A stretch of DNA of 64,000 nucleotides from Campylobacter corcagiensis (GTDB taxonomy: Bacteria > Campylobacterota > Campylobacteria > Campylobacterales > Campylobacteraceae), in assembly GCF_013201645.1 (NCBI RefSeq), contig NZ_CP053842.1, forward strand, positions 248,001 through 312,000, in the 5' to 3' direction. The notes beneath the pieces are model-generated. The model had not been told where the DNA came from and ran no database searches. It saw nothing but the letters and a program-made list of their open reading frames with translations. Each line of letters begins with the position of its first letter. Within the stretch, counting starts at the first letter, position 1. Below are positions 9,598 to 18,375 of the stretch, piece after piece. The position numbers were made by a program, and so were the translations under genes.

Positions 9598-10487
9598 ATC
9601 CTTTAGTAAGCATAATAGTTCCTGTTTATAATAATGAAAAATATCTTAAAAAATGCGTGGATTCACTACTTTTACAAACATATAAAAACATAGAAATCAT
9701 TCTTATAAATGATGGCTCAGTTGATAAAAGTAGAGAAATTTGTGATGAATTTAGTAAATTTGACAATAGAGTAAAAGTCATACATCAGCAAAATTTAGGA
9801 GTTGGAGCAGCTAGAAATGCTGGACTTGAAGCGATGAGTGGAGAGTTTTTTTGCTTTGTTGATAGTGATGATAGCGTTAAAAGTGATTATGTAAAATATA
9901 TGGTGGAAAATATAAAAAATAACGGAATTGTAATAATTCCAATTTATAAAAATTTAACAAATGAGTATGAATTAAACAGCAAAGATGCTCTAAGAAAGCT
10001 TATATATGATGGTGGAGAAATTTATGGTTGGGCGCCATGGGGCAAGCTTTTTAGGAGAGAATTTTTAGGTGATATTAGGTTTTTTACCAATCACCCAGTT
10101 GGGCAAGATTTTACATTTGTATATAAAATGATACTAGCCTCAAAAAGCGTTAAATTTGCTTTAAAACCTTGCTATATTTATAACAATACAAGTACTACTT
10201 CAGTAAGCAATCAAAATTTCTCAGCCAAACATGATAAACTTTTATTAACTTGTGATGAATTTATAGAGTTTACTAAAGAAAATTATCCTGGTTTGCTCAT
10301 TGATAGCTATTATTATAAAGCCTACTCTTTGGTGCTTTTAATCAAAAGAAGTTATCCTAAAAAAGAGTATCAAAAAAAGTATAAAAATATGCTTTTTAGG
10401 CTTTTGCCAAAGGTTTTTATAAATAAAAATATAAGCTTAAAAGCAAAATTTTGGTTTGTTAAAATTCTTTTAAAGGCTAAAATTTGA
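9594..10487 (+). CDS. Glycosyltransferase family 2 protein
   Basis: A GT-A fold inverting sugar transferase of 297 aa. The N-terminal VSIIVPVYNNEKYLKKC, IILINDGSVDKS and the DxD-type FVDSDDS are all present; the C-terminal 100 residues are Lys/aromatic-rich and probably contact the membrane. I prefer ATG 9594, which overlaps the GT25 stop, to a GTG at 9585. The donor and acceptor sugars are unknown; it could be the glucosyl-branch enzyme (PglI role) or act at another step. It overlaps the next gene by 4 bp. Confidence 0.85.
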   Translation: MNPLVSIIVPVYNNEKYLKKCVDSLLLQTYKNIEIILINDGSVDKSREICDEFSKFDNRVKVIHQQNLGVGAARNAGLEAMSGEFFCFVDSDDSVKSDYVKYMVENIKNNGIVIIPIYKNLTNEYELNSKDALRKLIYDGGEIYGWAPWGKLFRREFLGDIRFFTNHPVGQDFTFVYKMILASKSVKFALKPCYIYNNTSTTSVSNQNFSAKHDKLLLTCDEFIEFTKENYPGLLIDSYYYKAYSLVLLIKRSYPKKEYQKKYKNMLFRLLPKVFINKNISLKAKFWFVKILLKAKI

Positions 10488-11548
10488 GAGTTTTATTTGT
10501 GATATCAACCATTGGTAGAGGCGGGGCTGAGCGCGTTATGAGCGTTTTATCAAATGAGTTATCAAAAAGCATTGATGTTAGTATTTTAAAATTTGATGAT
10601 AGTAAGCCTTTTTATGAAATTTCAAACAAAGTTAAGGTTTTTAGCCTAAAAAGTAGCGTTGGCGATCAAGGTATAGCTGGGAATTTTAAAAAAAGATTTG
10701 GCAAGGTATTTAAAATTCGCAAATTTATAAAAAACAATAAATTTGACGCTATTATTCCGTTTTTAGATACTACAAATATCTTAGTTTTGCTTGCAAATTT
10801 AGGCTTAAAAAACAGAGTCATAGCTTCAGAGCATAACAACTATAAATTTTTATCAAGCCCATTTTTAAGGATATTAAGAAGGGTAGTTTATCCTTTAGCA
10901 GATGGTTTAACGATGCTAACTAAATTTGACTGGGATTATTATAAATTTGTAAAAAATAGAGCAATTTTACCAAATCCAATGTTTGAATTTAAAAAGAGTA
11001 GTTTTAGTAAGGAAAATCTCATCTTAAGTGCTGGTAGGCTCATACCACATAAAGGTTTTGATGCGTTTTTACGCTCGATTTCTTTGGCTGATAAAGAGCT
11101 TTTAAACGGTTGGCAAGTCATTATCGCTGGAGATGGAGAAGAAAGAGCAAATTTAGAAAAAATGGCTAAAGATTTAGGTCTTGATGTGTGTTTTGTTGGA
11201 TTTGTTAAAGATATACAAAACTACTACACAAGAGCTAAAATAGTTGCTGTAAATAGCAGGAAAGAGGGCTTTTGTAATATTTTGATGGAAAGTATTTATT
11301 TTGAGTGTGCTAGAATTTCAACTGATTGTATAGCAGGACCAAGTGAGCTTATAAATGACGGCGTGGACGGCTTTTTATGCAAGGTAGATGATGAAAAAGA
11401 ATTTTCTAAAAAGTTAGAAATTTTACTAAAAGATGAGAATTTAAGATATAAATTTACTCAAAATGCAAATTTAAGAAAAGATGAGTTTAAAGTGGAAAAT
11501 ATAACTAAAAAATGGCTTGATTTTATAGAAATTTGCATAAAAGGATAG
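10484..11548 (+). CDS. pglH: PglH-like GalNAc-transferase (GT4 family)
   Basis: A 354-residue retaining GT-B glycosyltransferase. In C. jejuni PglH adds the last GalNAc residues to the lipid-linked heptasaccharide. Similarity is recognisable in GGAERVMSVLSNELS, the VSILKFDDSKPFYEI region, FLDTTNILVLLANLGLK, ASEHNN, and LRRVVYPLADGLTML. The GT4 donor-binding E-x7-E is seen as EGFCNILME near residue 265. It starts with TTG (10484), overlapping the stop of the preceding GT2. The exact sugar transferred may differ in this species, since the neighbouring transferases are different from C. jejuni. Confidence 0.75.
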   Translation: MRVLFVISTIGRGGAERVMSVLSNELSKSIDVSILKFDDSKPFYEISNKVKVFSLKSSVGDQGIAGNFKKRFGKVFKIRKFIKNNKFDAIIPFLDTTNILVLLANLGLKNRVIASEHNNYKFLSSPFLRILRRVVYPLADGLTMLTKFDWDYYKFVKNRAILPNPMFEFKKSSFSKENLILSAGRLIPHKGFDAFLRSISLADKELLNGWQVIIAGDGEERANLEKMAKDLGLDVCFVGFVKDIQNYYTRAKIVAVNSRKEGFCNILMESIYFECARISTDCIAGPSELINDGVDGFLCKVDDEKEFSKKLEILLKDENLRYKFTQNANLRKDEFKVENITKKWLDFIEICIKG

Positions 11549-11551
11549 AGT

Positions 11552-12520
11552 TTGAAAAAGCCATTAATTAGCGTAATAGTTCCTGTTTATAATGTAGAAA
11601 AATACCTAAATGAGTGCTTAGAAAGCATTGTAAATCAAACTTATGAAAATTTAGAAATTATTTTAGTTGATGATGGAAGTAGTGATAGTTCAGGCAAAAT
11701 TTGTGATGAGTTTGCCTTAAAAGATAGCCGAATAAAAGTAATCCATAAAAAAAATGGCGGTTTATCAAGTGCTAGAAATTCTGGCATAGACATCGCAAAC
11801 GGGGAGTATTTAAGCTTTATAGATAGTGATGATATGGTTGATAAAAATTTTATACTAACGCTTTTTGGTTTAATACAAAAAAGTTCTTTAAAACTATCTT
11901 CCGTGGGCTTTAAAGCCTTTTATAAAAATTTAGATGAATTGCCAGATAAAAGTTATGAAAAAATCATTAGCGATGAAGAGTATTTTAAAAATATATTTAT
12001 AGGAAATGATGATTTTAGATGTGCATCTTGTAAATTTCTTTTTCATAAAAGTTTGTTTGAAAATTTAAGGTTTCCAGTTGGCGAGCTTTATGAAGATGTG
12101 GCTATTTTTGGAGAGATTATGGTTGGAGCCAAAAAGGTCATAATGAGCGATGAAAGGCTCTATTTTTACCGAATGAGAGATGGTTCTATAGTTCATAGTT
12201 TTTCGCCTAGGCATTTTGATTTTTTAAAACAAGCTGAAATTTTAGTAAGCATAGCTGCTAATAAATATCCACATTTAACCCCTATCACAAAATACTATCT
12301 AAGTAGCGTTAGAATGGCGATAAGCTTTGATATTTTAAAGTCAAATAGTTTAGAATTTGATAGCTTTTTAAAAAAGAGTAGTAAATTTATAAGAGAAAAT
12401 TTCACTTCTGTTTTTAGAACTAAAAGCTTAAATAAAAAAACTAAAATTTTGGTTTTGATTTTGGGTCTAAGTAGTTCTTTATTTAAGCTAATATATAGAA
12501 TTTTTGGTGGTAAAAAGTGA
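11552..12520 (+). CDS. Glycosyltransferase family 2 protein (second, PglI position)
   Basis: A GT-A fold transferase of 322 aa with LISVIVPVYNVEKYLNEC, IILVDDGSSDSS, the acceptor-side GGLSSARNSGIDIANG and the FIDSDDM metal-binding motif. It occupies the position of pglI (glucosyltransferase adding the branch) between pglH and pglJ. It resembles general capsule/LPS GT2 enzymes more than C. jejuni PglI, so the role is inferred from place only. It starts with TTG three bases after the previous stop and overlaps pglJ by 4 bp. It and the GT2 at 9594-10487 share their first 60 residues closely and look like paralogues. Confidence 0.82.
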   Translation: MKKPLISVIVPVYNVEKYLNECLESIVNQTYENLEIILVDDGSSDSSGKICDEFALKDSRIKVIHKKNGGLSSARNSGIDIANGEYLSFIDSDDMVDKNFILTLFGLIQKSSLKLSSVGFKAFYKNLDELPDKSYEKIISDEEYFKNIFIGNDDFRCASCKFLFHKSLFENLRFPVGELYEDVAIFGEIMVGAKKVIMSDERLYFYRMRDGSIVHSFSPRHFDFLKQAEILVSIAANKYPHLTPITKYYLSSVRMAISFDILKSNSLEFDSFLKKSSKFIRENFTSVFRTKSLNKKTKILVLILGLSSSLFKLIYRIFGGKK

Positions 12521-13629
12521 AAAAATTAAGCGTTTTTATCTACTCGATGGCTGGCGGTGGAGCTGAAAGAGTCGTTTCAAATTTGCTTCCTAACCTAGCA
12601 AATGAGTATGAAATTTATCTTGTTTTAATGAGAGATAAGATTGATTATAAGCTGCCAGATGGCATAAAGGTTTTTTTTATAGAAAATTCAGCCCCTTTTG
12701 AAAATGGCATAAAAAAACTTCTAAAACTGCCATTTTTAGCTATAAAATACAAAAAACTTTGTGAAAATTTAGGCATTAAAAATCACTTCGTTTGGATGGT
12801 AAGACCTTGTTTTGTAGCTGCTATAGCTAGAATTTTAGGCTTAAGTGGAAAGTTTGTTTTTAATGAGTGCTCTACCCCTTCAGTTCTTTATAAAGATAGT
12901 AGTTTTAAATCAAAAATAAGCAAATTTCTTATCAAAAAGCTTTATAAAAAAGCTGACTTTATCTTGCCAAATTCAAAAGAGGCTTATGATGATTTAGCAT
13001 GTAATTTTGGGATTAAAAAAGATAAAATGAGCATTTTATACAACGCTGTTGACATTAATTTTATAGAGCAAAAATCCTTAGAAAATATAGAATTTAATGG
13101 CAAATTTTTCCTAAGTGTTGGTAGGCTTGATGAGAATAAAAACCACGAAACGCTCATCCGCTCTTACGCTCTTATAAAAGAGCCAAAGTTAGACCTTATT
13201 ATTCTAGGAACTGGTGTTTTAAAGGATTATTTACAAAATTTAATAAATAAGCTAAATTTGGCTAAAAAAGTTCATCTTTTGGGTTTTGATGCAAATCCTT
13301 ATAAGTACATGTCAAAGTGTGAAGCTTTTGTTTTTACTTCAAAGGTTGAGGGTTTTTCAAATGTTTTAATAGAAGCTTTAGCGTGTGGGGCATTTGTTAT
13401 AAGTAGTGATCACAAAAGCGGGGCTAGAGAGCTTTTAGGTAGCCATGAGTGGGGGATTTTGGTTCCAGTTAGCGATATAAAATCCACAGCAGCTGCTATG
13501 CAAAAAGTAATAAATGAGCCAAATTTGGTACTAGATTACAAAGCGAAGGCAAAAGATAGAGCAAAATTTTTTGATAAAGATAGAATTTCTAAAGAGCTTA
13601 TTGAAAACTTAAACGAGATATATGTATAA
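12517..13629 (+). CDS. pglJ: N-glycan GalNAc-transferase PglJ
   Basis: GT4-family transferase adding the second GalNAc to the undecaprenyl-linked glycan in the cytosol. The 370-residue protein matches C. jejuni PglJ in many blocks: FIYSMAGGGAERVV, LKLPFLAIKYKKLCENLGIK, FVFNECSTPSVLYK, ADFILPNSKEAYDDL, LSVGRLDENKNHETLIR, LLGFDANPYKYMSKCEAF and the donor site EGFSNVLIEALACG, followed by SSDHKSGARELLG. The GTG start at 12517 overlaps the preceding stop. A 75-bp gap with AT-rich, promoter-like DNA separates it from pglB. Confidence 0.9.
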   Translation: MKKLSVFIYSMAGGGAERVVSNLLPNLANEYEIYLVLMRDKIDYKLPDGIKVFFIENSAPFENGIKKLLKLPFLAIKYKKLCENLGIKNHFVWMVRPCFVAAIARILGLSGKFVFNECSTPSVLYKDSSFKSKISKFLIKKLYKKADFILPNSKEAYDDLACNFGIKKDKMSILYNAVDINFIEQKSLENIEFNGKFFLSVGRLDENKNHETLIRSYALIKEPKLDLIILGTGVLKDYLQNLINKLNLAKKVHLLGFDANPYKYMSKCEAFVFTSKVEGFSNVLIEALACGAFVISSDHKSGARELLGSHEWGILVPVSDIKSTAAAMQKVINEPNLVLDYKAKAKDRAKFFDKDRISKELIENLNEIYV

Positions 13630-13704
13630 AACTTATGCCAAATTTATAAGGTTTTTATAAAAAATGGTTAAAATATAGCACGAAAATTTTAAAATAGGGT
13701 TTAA

Positions 13705-15798
13705 ATGATAGATATTGATTTAAATAAACGAAGATGGGTTATTGTTTTTATATTCATCACTTTTATGTTTGGGGTTATTTCTAGGCTTTATTGGATTGAT
13801 TGGGCGAGTGATTATCCTGAGATGATTCATGATGGTCAAGTTATGATAAATACAAACGACGGATACGCTTTTGCTGAGGGTGCAAGGGACATTATCGCTG
13901 GTTTTCACCAACCAAATGATTTAAGTTATGTAAATCACACAATGTCTAAATTTACAGCTTTTATTTACCATATAGTGCCTTTTAGTTTTGAAACTATTAT
14001 TTTATATATGAGTGTATTTTTTAGTTCACTTCTTGTTGTTCCGGTTTTGCTTATAGCTAGGGAATTTAGGGTTAGTGGAGCTGGAATAGTAGCAGCAGCA
14101 AGTTCTGTTGTAGCGGTTAGTTACTATAACAGGACGATGGCAGGATATTATGATACTGATATGTTAAATATCGTTCTTCCTTGCTTTGTGCTTTGGGGAC
14201 TTATAAGAATAACGGTTAGGCAAGATAGATTTTCTATAATAATAGCTCCTATTTTTGGGCTTTTTTATCACTGGTGGTATCCATCTAGCTTTACATTAAT
14301 TGGTGCTATGGCGGGAATGTTTTTGTTATATACGCTTGTTTTTGAAAGAAAAAGCTTACAAAATTATCAAGCTTTGCTTCTTTTAATAGTTGCTGTAACA
14401 AATCTCTCAGCTACTTTTAGATTAATATCAATTATCGCTTTATATCTGCTTTTTATGAAAAAAGAAGATATTAAAGTATTAGCAGCAGTTGGAGCTTTGG
14501 TGCTTTTTGTTTTTATTTTAAAAGGTGGCTTAAACCCTATTTGGTTTATGCTTAAATTTTATGTAGTAAGAGATACAACAGAAGCCTTGTCTTCGTCATT
14601 TCACTTTTTTAGTGTAAATCAAACCATTCAAGAATCAGGTGCTATGGATTGGGATTATTTTATGACTAGGATTAGTTCTCATCCATTTTTCTTTATTTTA
14701 GGAGCTATTGGTTATTTGCTTTTTTGTTTTAAACATAGAGCATTTCTTATATCTCTTCCTATACTTGCTCTTGGTATTTTATCTATTAGATCAGGGCTTA
14801 GATTTACTATATATGCAGTTCCTATAATGGCTTTAGGGCTTGGTTTTTTGGTAAATTTCTTACTTGATTTTTTTAAGGTTAAAGGAGCTTTAAAGCTTAG
14901 TGGAATTATCGCTTTAACAGTTGTAGCTGTTTTTCCTGCTCTTAAACATATAAAAAACTATACAAGTCCAACTGTATTTTTTAACGCTGAAACTCAAGTG
15001 TTAGAGCGTCTTAAAAGCATTTCTGATAGAGAAGATTATGTAGTTGCTTGGTGGGATTATGGATACCCGATTCGCTACTACGCTGATGTTAAAACCCTAA
15101 TAGATGGTGGAAAACATCTTGGAAATCATAATTTTCCAGTTAGTTTTGCTCTAACAAAAGATCTTGTAAGTTCGGCAAATATGAGCAGATTAGCAGTTGA
15201 ATATACAGAAAAAGCCTTTAATGATAAAAATATTAGCTCACCTTTTAAGGCTATGATGAAAGATTATGGCTTTGATGATCCAAATCTTTTTTTAACCAGT
15301 TTATCTTTAAAAGATTTTACTCTTCCACAAAAAACTAGAGATATTTATTACTATTTACCAGCTAGAATGATAGGAATTTACTCAGTTGTTTGGTATTTTT
15401 CAAACATTGATTTAACAACAGGCAAGGGATATGATCAGCCGTTTTTTGCTTCTGCTAGGTTTGTTCAGGTTAATAACAGTGGTCTAGTTTTGGATAATGG
15501 CATGACCTTATCAACTGATATGAAAAACATCATCTATGGTTCACAAAGCATTCCTATTAGGGGTTTTTATGAGACAAGATATGATGAGAGTGGAAAATTT
15601 AGCGTTAGCGAGATAATTGCTGATAAGGATGGAATTTTAAATGTTATAATTTTAAGTGATGGAACATTTATAATCACAGACAACAAGGCCTTTAACTCAG
15701 CTTATGTACAGCTTTTTATGCTAGAACGCTACGATAGTGAAATTTATGAATTAGTCATATCTACGCCATTAGCAAAAGTCTATAAGCTAAAAATTTAA
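13705..15798 (+). CDS. pglB: Oligosaccharyltransferase PglB
   Basis: Transfers the complete oligosaccharide from undecaprenyl diphosphate to Asn in D/E-x-N-x-S/T of periplasmic proteins. The 697-residue protein has about 13 transmembrane segments followed by a periplasmic domain. The catalytic/sequon motif WWDYG is at residues 449-453. Metal-site acidic residues are seen near the N terminus (DWASDYPEM), in GYYDTDMLN, and as the Glu of NQTIQESGAM in the external loop. PglB itself contains a D-x-N-x-S sequon at 507-511 in its periplasmic domain. It sits between pglJ and pglA as in C. jejuni. Assignment is secure. Confidence 0.97.
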   Translation: MIDIDLNKRRWVIVFIFITFMFGVISRLYWIDWASDYPEMIHDGQVMINTNDGYAFAEGARDIIAGFHQPNDLSYVNHTMSKFTAFIYHIVPFSFETIILYMSVFFSSLLVVPVLLIAREFRVSGAGIVAAASSVVAVSYYNRTMAGYYDTDMLNIVLPCFVLWGLIRITVRQDRFSIIIAPIFGLFYHWWYPSSFTLIGAMAGMFLLYTLVFERKSLQNYQALLLLIVAVTNLSATFRLISIIALYLLFMKKEDIKVLAAVGALVLFVFILKGGLNPIWFMLKFYVVRDTTEALSSSFHFFSVNQTIQESGAMDWDYFMTRISSHPFFFILGAIGYLLFCFKHRAFLISLPILALGILSIRSGLRFTIYAVPIMALGLGFLVNFLLDFFKVKGALKLSGIIALTVVAVFPALKHIKNYTSPTVFFNAETQVLERLKSISDREDYVVAWWDYGYPIRYYADVKTLIDGGKHLGNHNFPVSFALTKDLVSSANMSRLAVEYTEKAFNDKNISSPFKAMMKDYGFDDPNLFLTSLSLKDFTLPQKTRDIYYYLPARMIGIYSVVWYFSNIDLTTGKGYDQPFFASARFVQVNNSGLVLDNGMTLSTDMKNIIYGSQSIPIRGFYETRYDESGKFSVSEIIADKDGILNVIILSDGTFIITDNKAFNSAYVQLFMLERYDSEIYELVISTPLAKVYKLKI

Positions 15799-15807
15799 GG
15801 ATATATA

Positions 15808-16926
15808 GTGGCTAGGATAGGTTTTTTATCTCATAGCGATATGAGCCTTTATTATTTTCGTAAGCCCATAATGAAAGAGCTTAAAAATTTGGGTCATGAA
15901 ATCTTTGCTATATCTCCTAAGGGGGAGTTTTCTAAACTACTAGAAGATGAGTTTAATGTCATAAATTATGAGATAAAAGCTGGATCAATCAATCCTTTTA
16001 GAGTTATTAGTGATTTTAACTCCTTAAAAGATGCCTTAAGAGATCTAAATTTAGATATGCTTCAAACAGCAGCTCATAAAAGCAACACCTTTGGAACATT
16101 TGCGGCTAAAAGCGTAGGGATTAAAAACGTTATAAATTTAGTAGAAGGACTAGGAAGTTTTTATGTGGAAGATAATTTTAAGAGTTTAGCCATTAGATTT
16201 ATCTTAAATAGACTAAATAAAAAAGCCTTTAGATTAAGTGATAAAACTATCTTTGTAAATGATAGCGACCCAGATTATATGATAAAAAAAGGAATTATCA
16301 AAGAAAACAAAGTTGTTCGTATAAAAAGCGTAGGCGTTGATGCAAGTTATTTTGATCCAGAAAGTGCTACTCCTTATCCTTTTAATACAGATAAAAAAGT
16401 AGTTATGATGATAGGACGCGCTTTATGGCATAAAGGAATAAGAGAATTTTACCAAGCGGCTGAAATTTTAAAAGATAGAAAAGATGTGCTTTTTGTCTTT
16501 GTTGGAGATGTGTATGAAGGCAATAAAAGCAGCGCTGGTAGCGACTTTTTGCTAGGTAAAAATGTCCTTTGGATACGCTGGAGTGATAAGATAAAAGAGC
16601 TTTTAAAAGCATCGTATCTTTACGCTTTGCCAAGCTATAAAGAGGGTTTTCCTAGAACTGTTTTAGAAGCTATGAGTATGGCAAAACCTTGCGTTGTTAG
16701 TGATGTTAGTGGGTGTAATGAAGCGATAAAAGATGGCTTTAATGGCCTACTTTGTAAACCCATGGACTCAAAAGATTTAGCCACAAAGATAGCGATGCTT
16801 TTAAATGATGATGAGATGGCGTTGGAATTTGGAAGAAACGGTAGAAATTTAGTTATAAAAAATTATAACCAGCCTATTATTACTAAAAAATATTTAGAAG
16901 TTTATAAGGAATTTATAGATGTATAA
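15808..16926 (+). CDS. pglA: N-glycan GalNAc-transferase PglA
   Basis: GT4 enzyme adding the first GalNAc to undecaprenyl-diphosphate-diNAc-bacillosamine. The 372-residue protein keeps the blocks of C. jejuni Pgl[74 protein letters not shown], and the donor site [13 protein letters not shown] with [12 protein letters not shown]. The start is GTG at 15808, with AAGGA 9 bp upstream. It overlaps pglC by 8 bp. Confidence 0.94.
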   Translation: MARIGFLSHSDMSLYYFRKPIMKELKNLGHEIFAISPKGEFSKLLEDEFNVINYEIKAGSINPFRVISDFNSLKDALRDLNLDMLQTAAHKSNTFGTFAAKSVGIKNVINLVEGLGSFYVEDNFKSLAIRFILNRLNKKAFRLSDKTIFVNDSDPDYMIKKGIIKENKVVRIKSVGVDASYFDPESATPYPFNTDKKVVMMIGRALWHKGIREFYQAAEILKDRKDVLFVFVGDVYEGNKSSAGSDFLLGKNVLWIRWSDKIKELLKASYLYALPSYKEGFPRTVLEAMSMAKPCVVSDVSGCNEAIKDGFNGLLCKPMDSKDLATKIAMLLNDDEMALEFGRNGRNLVIKNYNQPIITKKYLEVYKEFIDV

Positions 16927-17524
16927 GGCGTTTTTAAAAAGATTAATTGATATTTTAGCAAGTTTAATTTTAATTATTTTAACCTTGCCTTTGATGATAA
17001 TAATCTATTTTTTAATCAAATTTAAAATCTCAAAAAGCCCGATTTTTAGGCAAATTCGCCCAGGACTTAATGAAAAACTTTTTACTATTTATAAATTTAA
17101 AACGATGAGTGATGAGGTTGATGAAAATGGAAATTTATTAAGCGATGAGTTAAGGCTAGATAAATTTGGAGCAAAAATTAGAAGCCTAAGCCTTGATGAG
17201 TTGCCACAGCTTTTTAATGTGCTAAAAGGAGATATGAGTTTTATAGGACCGCGTCCGCTTTTAACTGAGTATTTACCACTTTATAATGAAACCCAAAAAC
17301 TTCGCCATAATGTTCGTCCAGGCATAACTGGACTTGCACAAGTTAATGGAAGAAACGCTATTTCGTGGAGTAAAAAATTTGAGTATGATTCGTATTACGC
17401 TAAAAATTTAAGCTTTTGTTTAGATCTGAAAATCGCATTTTTAACTATAAAAAAAGTGATAATTAAAGAAGGAATTAATAAAGATGGAATGGCTACAACA
17501 GAGAAATTCAATGGCACAAACTAA
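16919..17524 (+). CDS. pglC: Phospho-sugar transferase PglC (undecaprenyl-phosphate diNAcBac-1-P transferase)
   Basis: Starts glycan assembly by moving phospho-diNAc-bacillosamine from UDP to undecaprenyl phosphate at the inner membrane. It is a monotopic phosphoglycosyltransferase of 201 aa: one N-terminal hydrophobic reentrant helix ([20 protein letters not shown]), then [38 protein letters not shown], and [12 protein letters not shown], with the PRP motif and the Asp-Glu dyad (LDELPQ). The ATG overlaps pglA and the 3' end overlaps the chosen pglD start by 14 bp. Confidence 0.95.
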   Translation: MYKAFLKRLIDILASLILIILTLPLMIIIYFLIKFKISKSPIFRQIRPGLNEKLFTIYKFKTMSDEVDENGNLLSDELRLDKFGAKIRSLSLDELPQLFNVLKGDMSFIGPRPLLTEYLPLYNETQKLRHNVRPGITGLAQVNGRNAISWSKKFEYDSYYAKNLSFCLDLKIAFLTIKKVIIKEGINKDGMATTEKFNGTN

Positions 17525-18104
17525 AAGCATTTATATTTATGGAAGTGGTGGTCATGGCAAGGTTGTAGCTGAGATTGCAAAGCTATGTGGATATAAAAAC
17601 ATTATTTTTTTAGATGATAAAAACGGGCTTAAATTTAGTGAGAATTTAGATAAATTTGATATGATAATCGCCATTGGAGATAATAAAACTAGGGCAAATT
17701 TACAAGAAAAAGCACAAAATTTTGGCTTTAATGTAGTTAGTTTAATCCACCCAAACGCTATTATTTCAAACTCAGCCGTGATTAAAAAAGGCGTTGTAAT
17801 AATGGCAGCAGCGGTTGTAAATGCGAACGCTATAATTGAAAATGGAGCGATTATCAACACAAACGCAGTTGTTGAGCATGACTGCGTAGTTGGAGAGTTT
17901 TCGCATCTTAGCCCAAATGTTTCAGTTGCAGGTGGCGTAAAAGTTGGAGAATTTTCTCATTTAGGAATAGGAAGCTCAGTGATACAAAACATTAAAATTG
18001 GTAAAAACTCAATCATTGGAGCAGGGGCTGTGGTGATAAAAGATATACCACAAAACAGCGTCGCAGTTGGCGTTCCAGCAAGAGTTATAAAGCAAAATTT
18101 ATAA
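17511..18104 (+). CDS. pglD: UDP-N-acetylbacillosamine N-acetyltransferase PglD
   Basis: Acetylates the 4-amino group of the bacillosamine precursor with acetyl-CoA. The 197-residue protein has an N-terminal Rossmann-like nucleotide-sugar domain ([21 protein letters not shown]) and a C-terminal left-handed beta-helix of hexapeptide repeats, with the catalytic His in [17 protein letters not shown] start at ATG 17511 because the product then begins [11 protein letters not shown], like C. jejuni PglD; an in-frame ATG at 17484 would add nine residues that overlap pglC further. Confidence 0.92.
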   Translation: MAQTKSIYIYGSGGHGKVVAEIAKLCGYKNIIFLDDKNGLKFSENLDKFDMIIAIGDNKTRANLQEKAQNFGFNVVSLIHPNAIISNSAVIKKGVVIMAAAVVNANAIIENGAIINTNAVVEHDCVVGEFSHLSPNVSVAGGVKVGEFSHLGIGSSVIQNIKIGKNSIIGAGAVVIKDIPQNSVAVGVPARVIKQNL

Positions 18105-18127
18105 ATATTTCAAATAAAGGAGAAAAA

Positions 18128-18334
18128 ATGGCAGTTGATGTAAATGGAGTAGAACTTCAAAGTGGAGATAGTATAGTTGTGATTAAGGATTTAAAGCTAA
18201 AAGGGTCTAAAAATAGCGTAAAACAAGGCACAAAAGCAAAAATTCGCTTAACTAAAAATGATAATGAAGTTGAGTGTAAGCTTGATAAACTTGGAACTGT
18301 TATTTTAAAAACCGAATTTATAAGAAAAGCTTAA
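18128..18334 (+). CDS. PhnA C-terminal-domain protein (YjdM-like), short form
   Basis: A 68-residue protein corresponding only to the C-terminal beta-barrel of PhnA/YjdM: VDVNGVELQSGDSIVVIKDLKLKGS, QGTKAKIRL and CKLDKLGTVILKTEFIRK. The N-terminal zinc-ribbon of full-length PhnA is missing. Despite the family's old name in alkylphosphonate use, the function is unknown. It lies between pglD and pglE with a good AAAGGAG ribosome-binding site, and interrupts the usual pglD-pglE order. No role in glycosylation is implied by the fold. Confidence 0.85.
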   Translation: MAVDVNGVELQSGDSIVVIKDLKLKGSKNSVKQGTKAKIRLTKNDNEVECKLDKLGTVILKTEFIRKA

Positions 18335-18375
18335 ATTTTTTGAAGTAAAATAACGCTTTTATTTTAAGGAAAAAT

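Noticed and set aside
8842-13629. Phase-variable G-tracts in the glycosyltransferase genes
   Set aside because: I saw no homopolymeric G/C tract of eight or more in these genes; only A/T runs common to the base composition.
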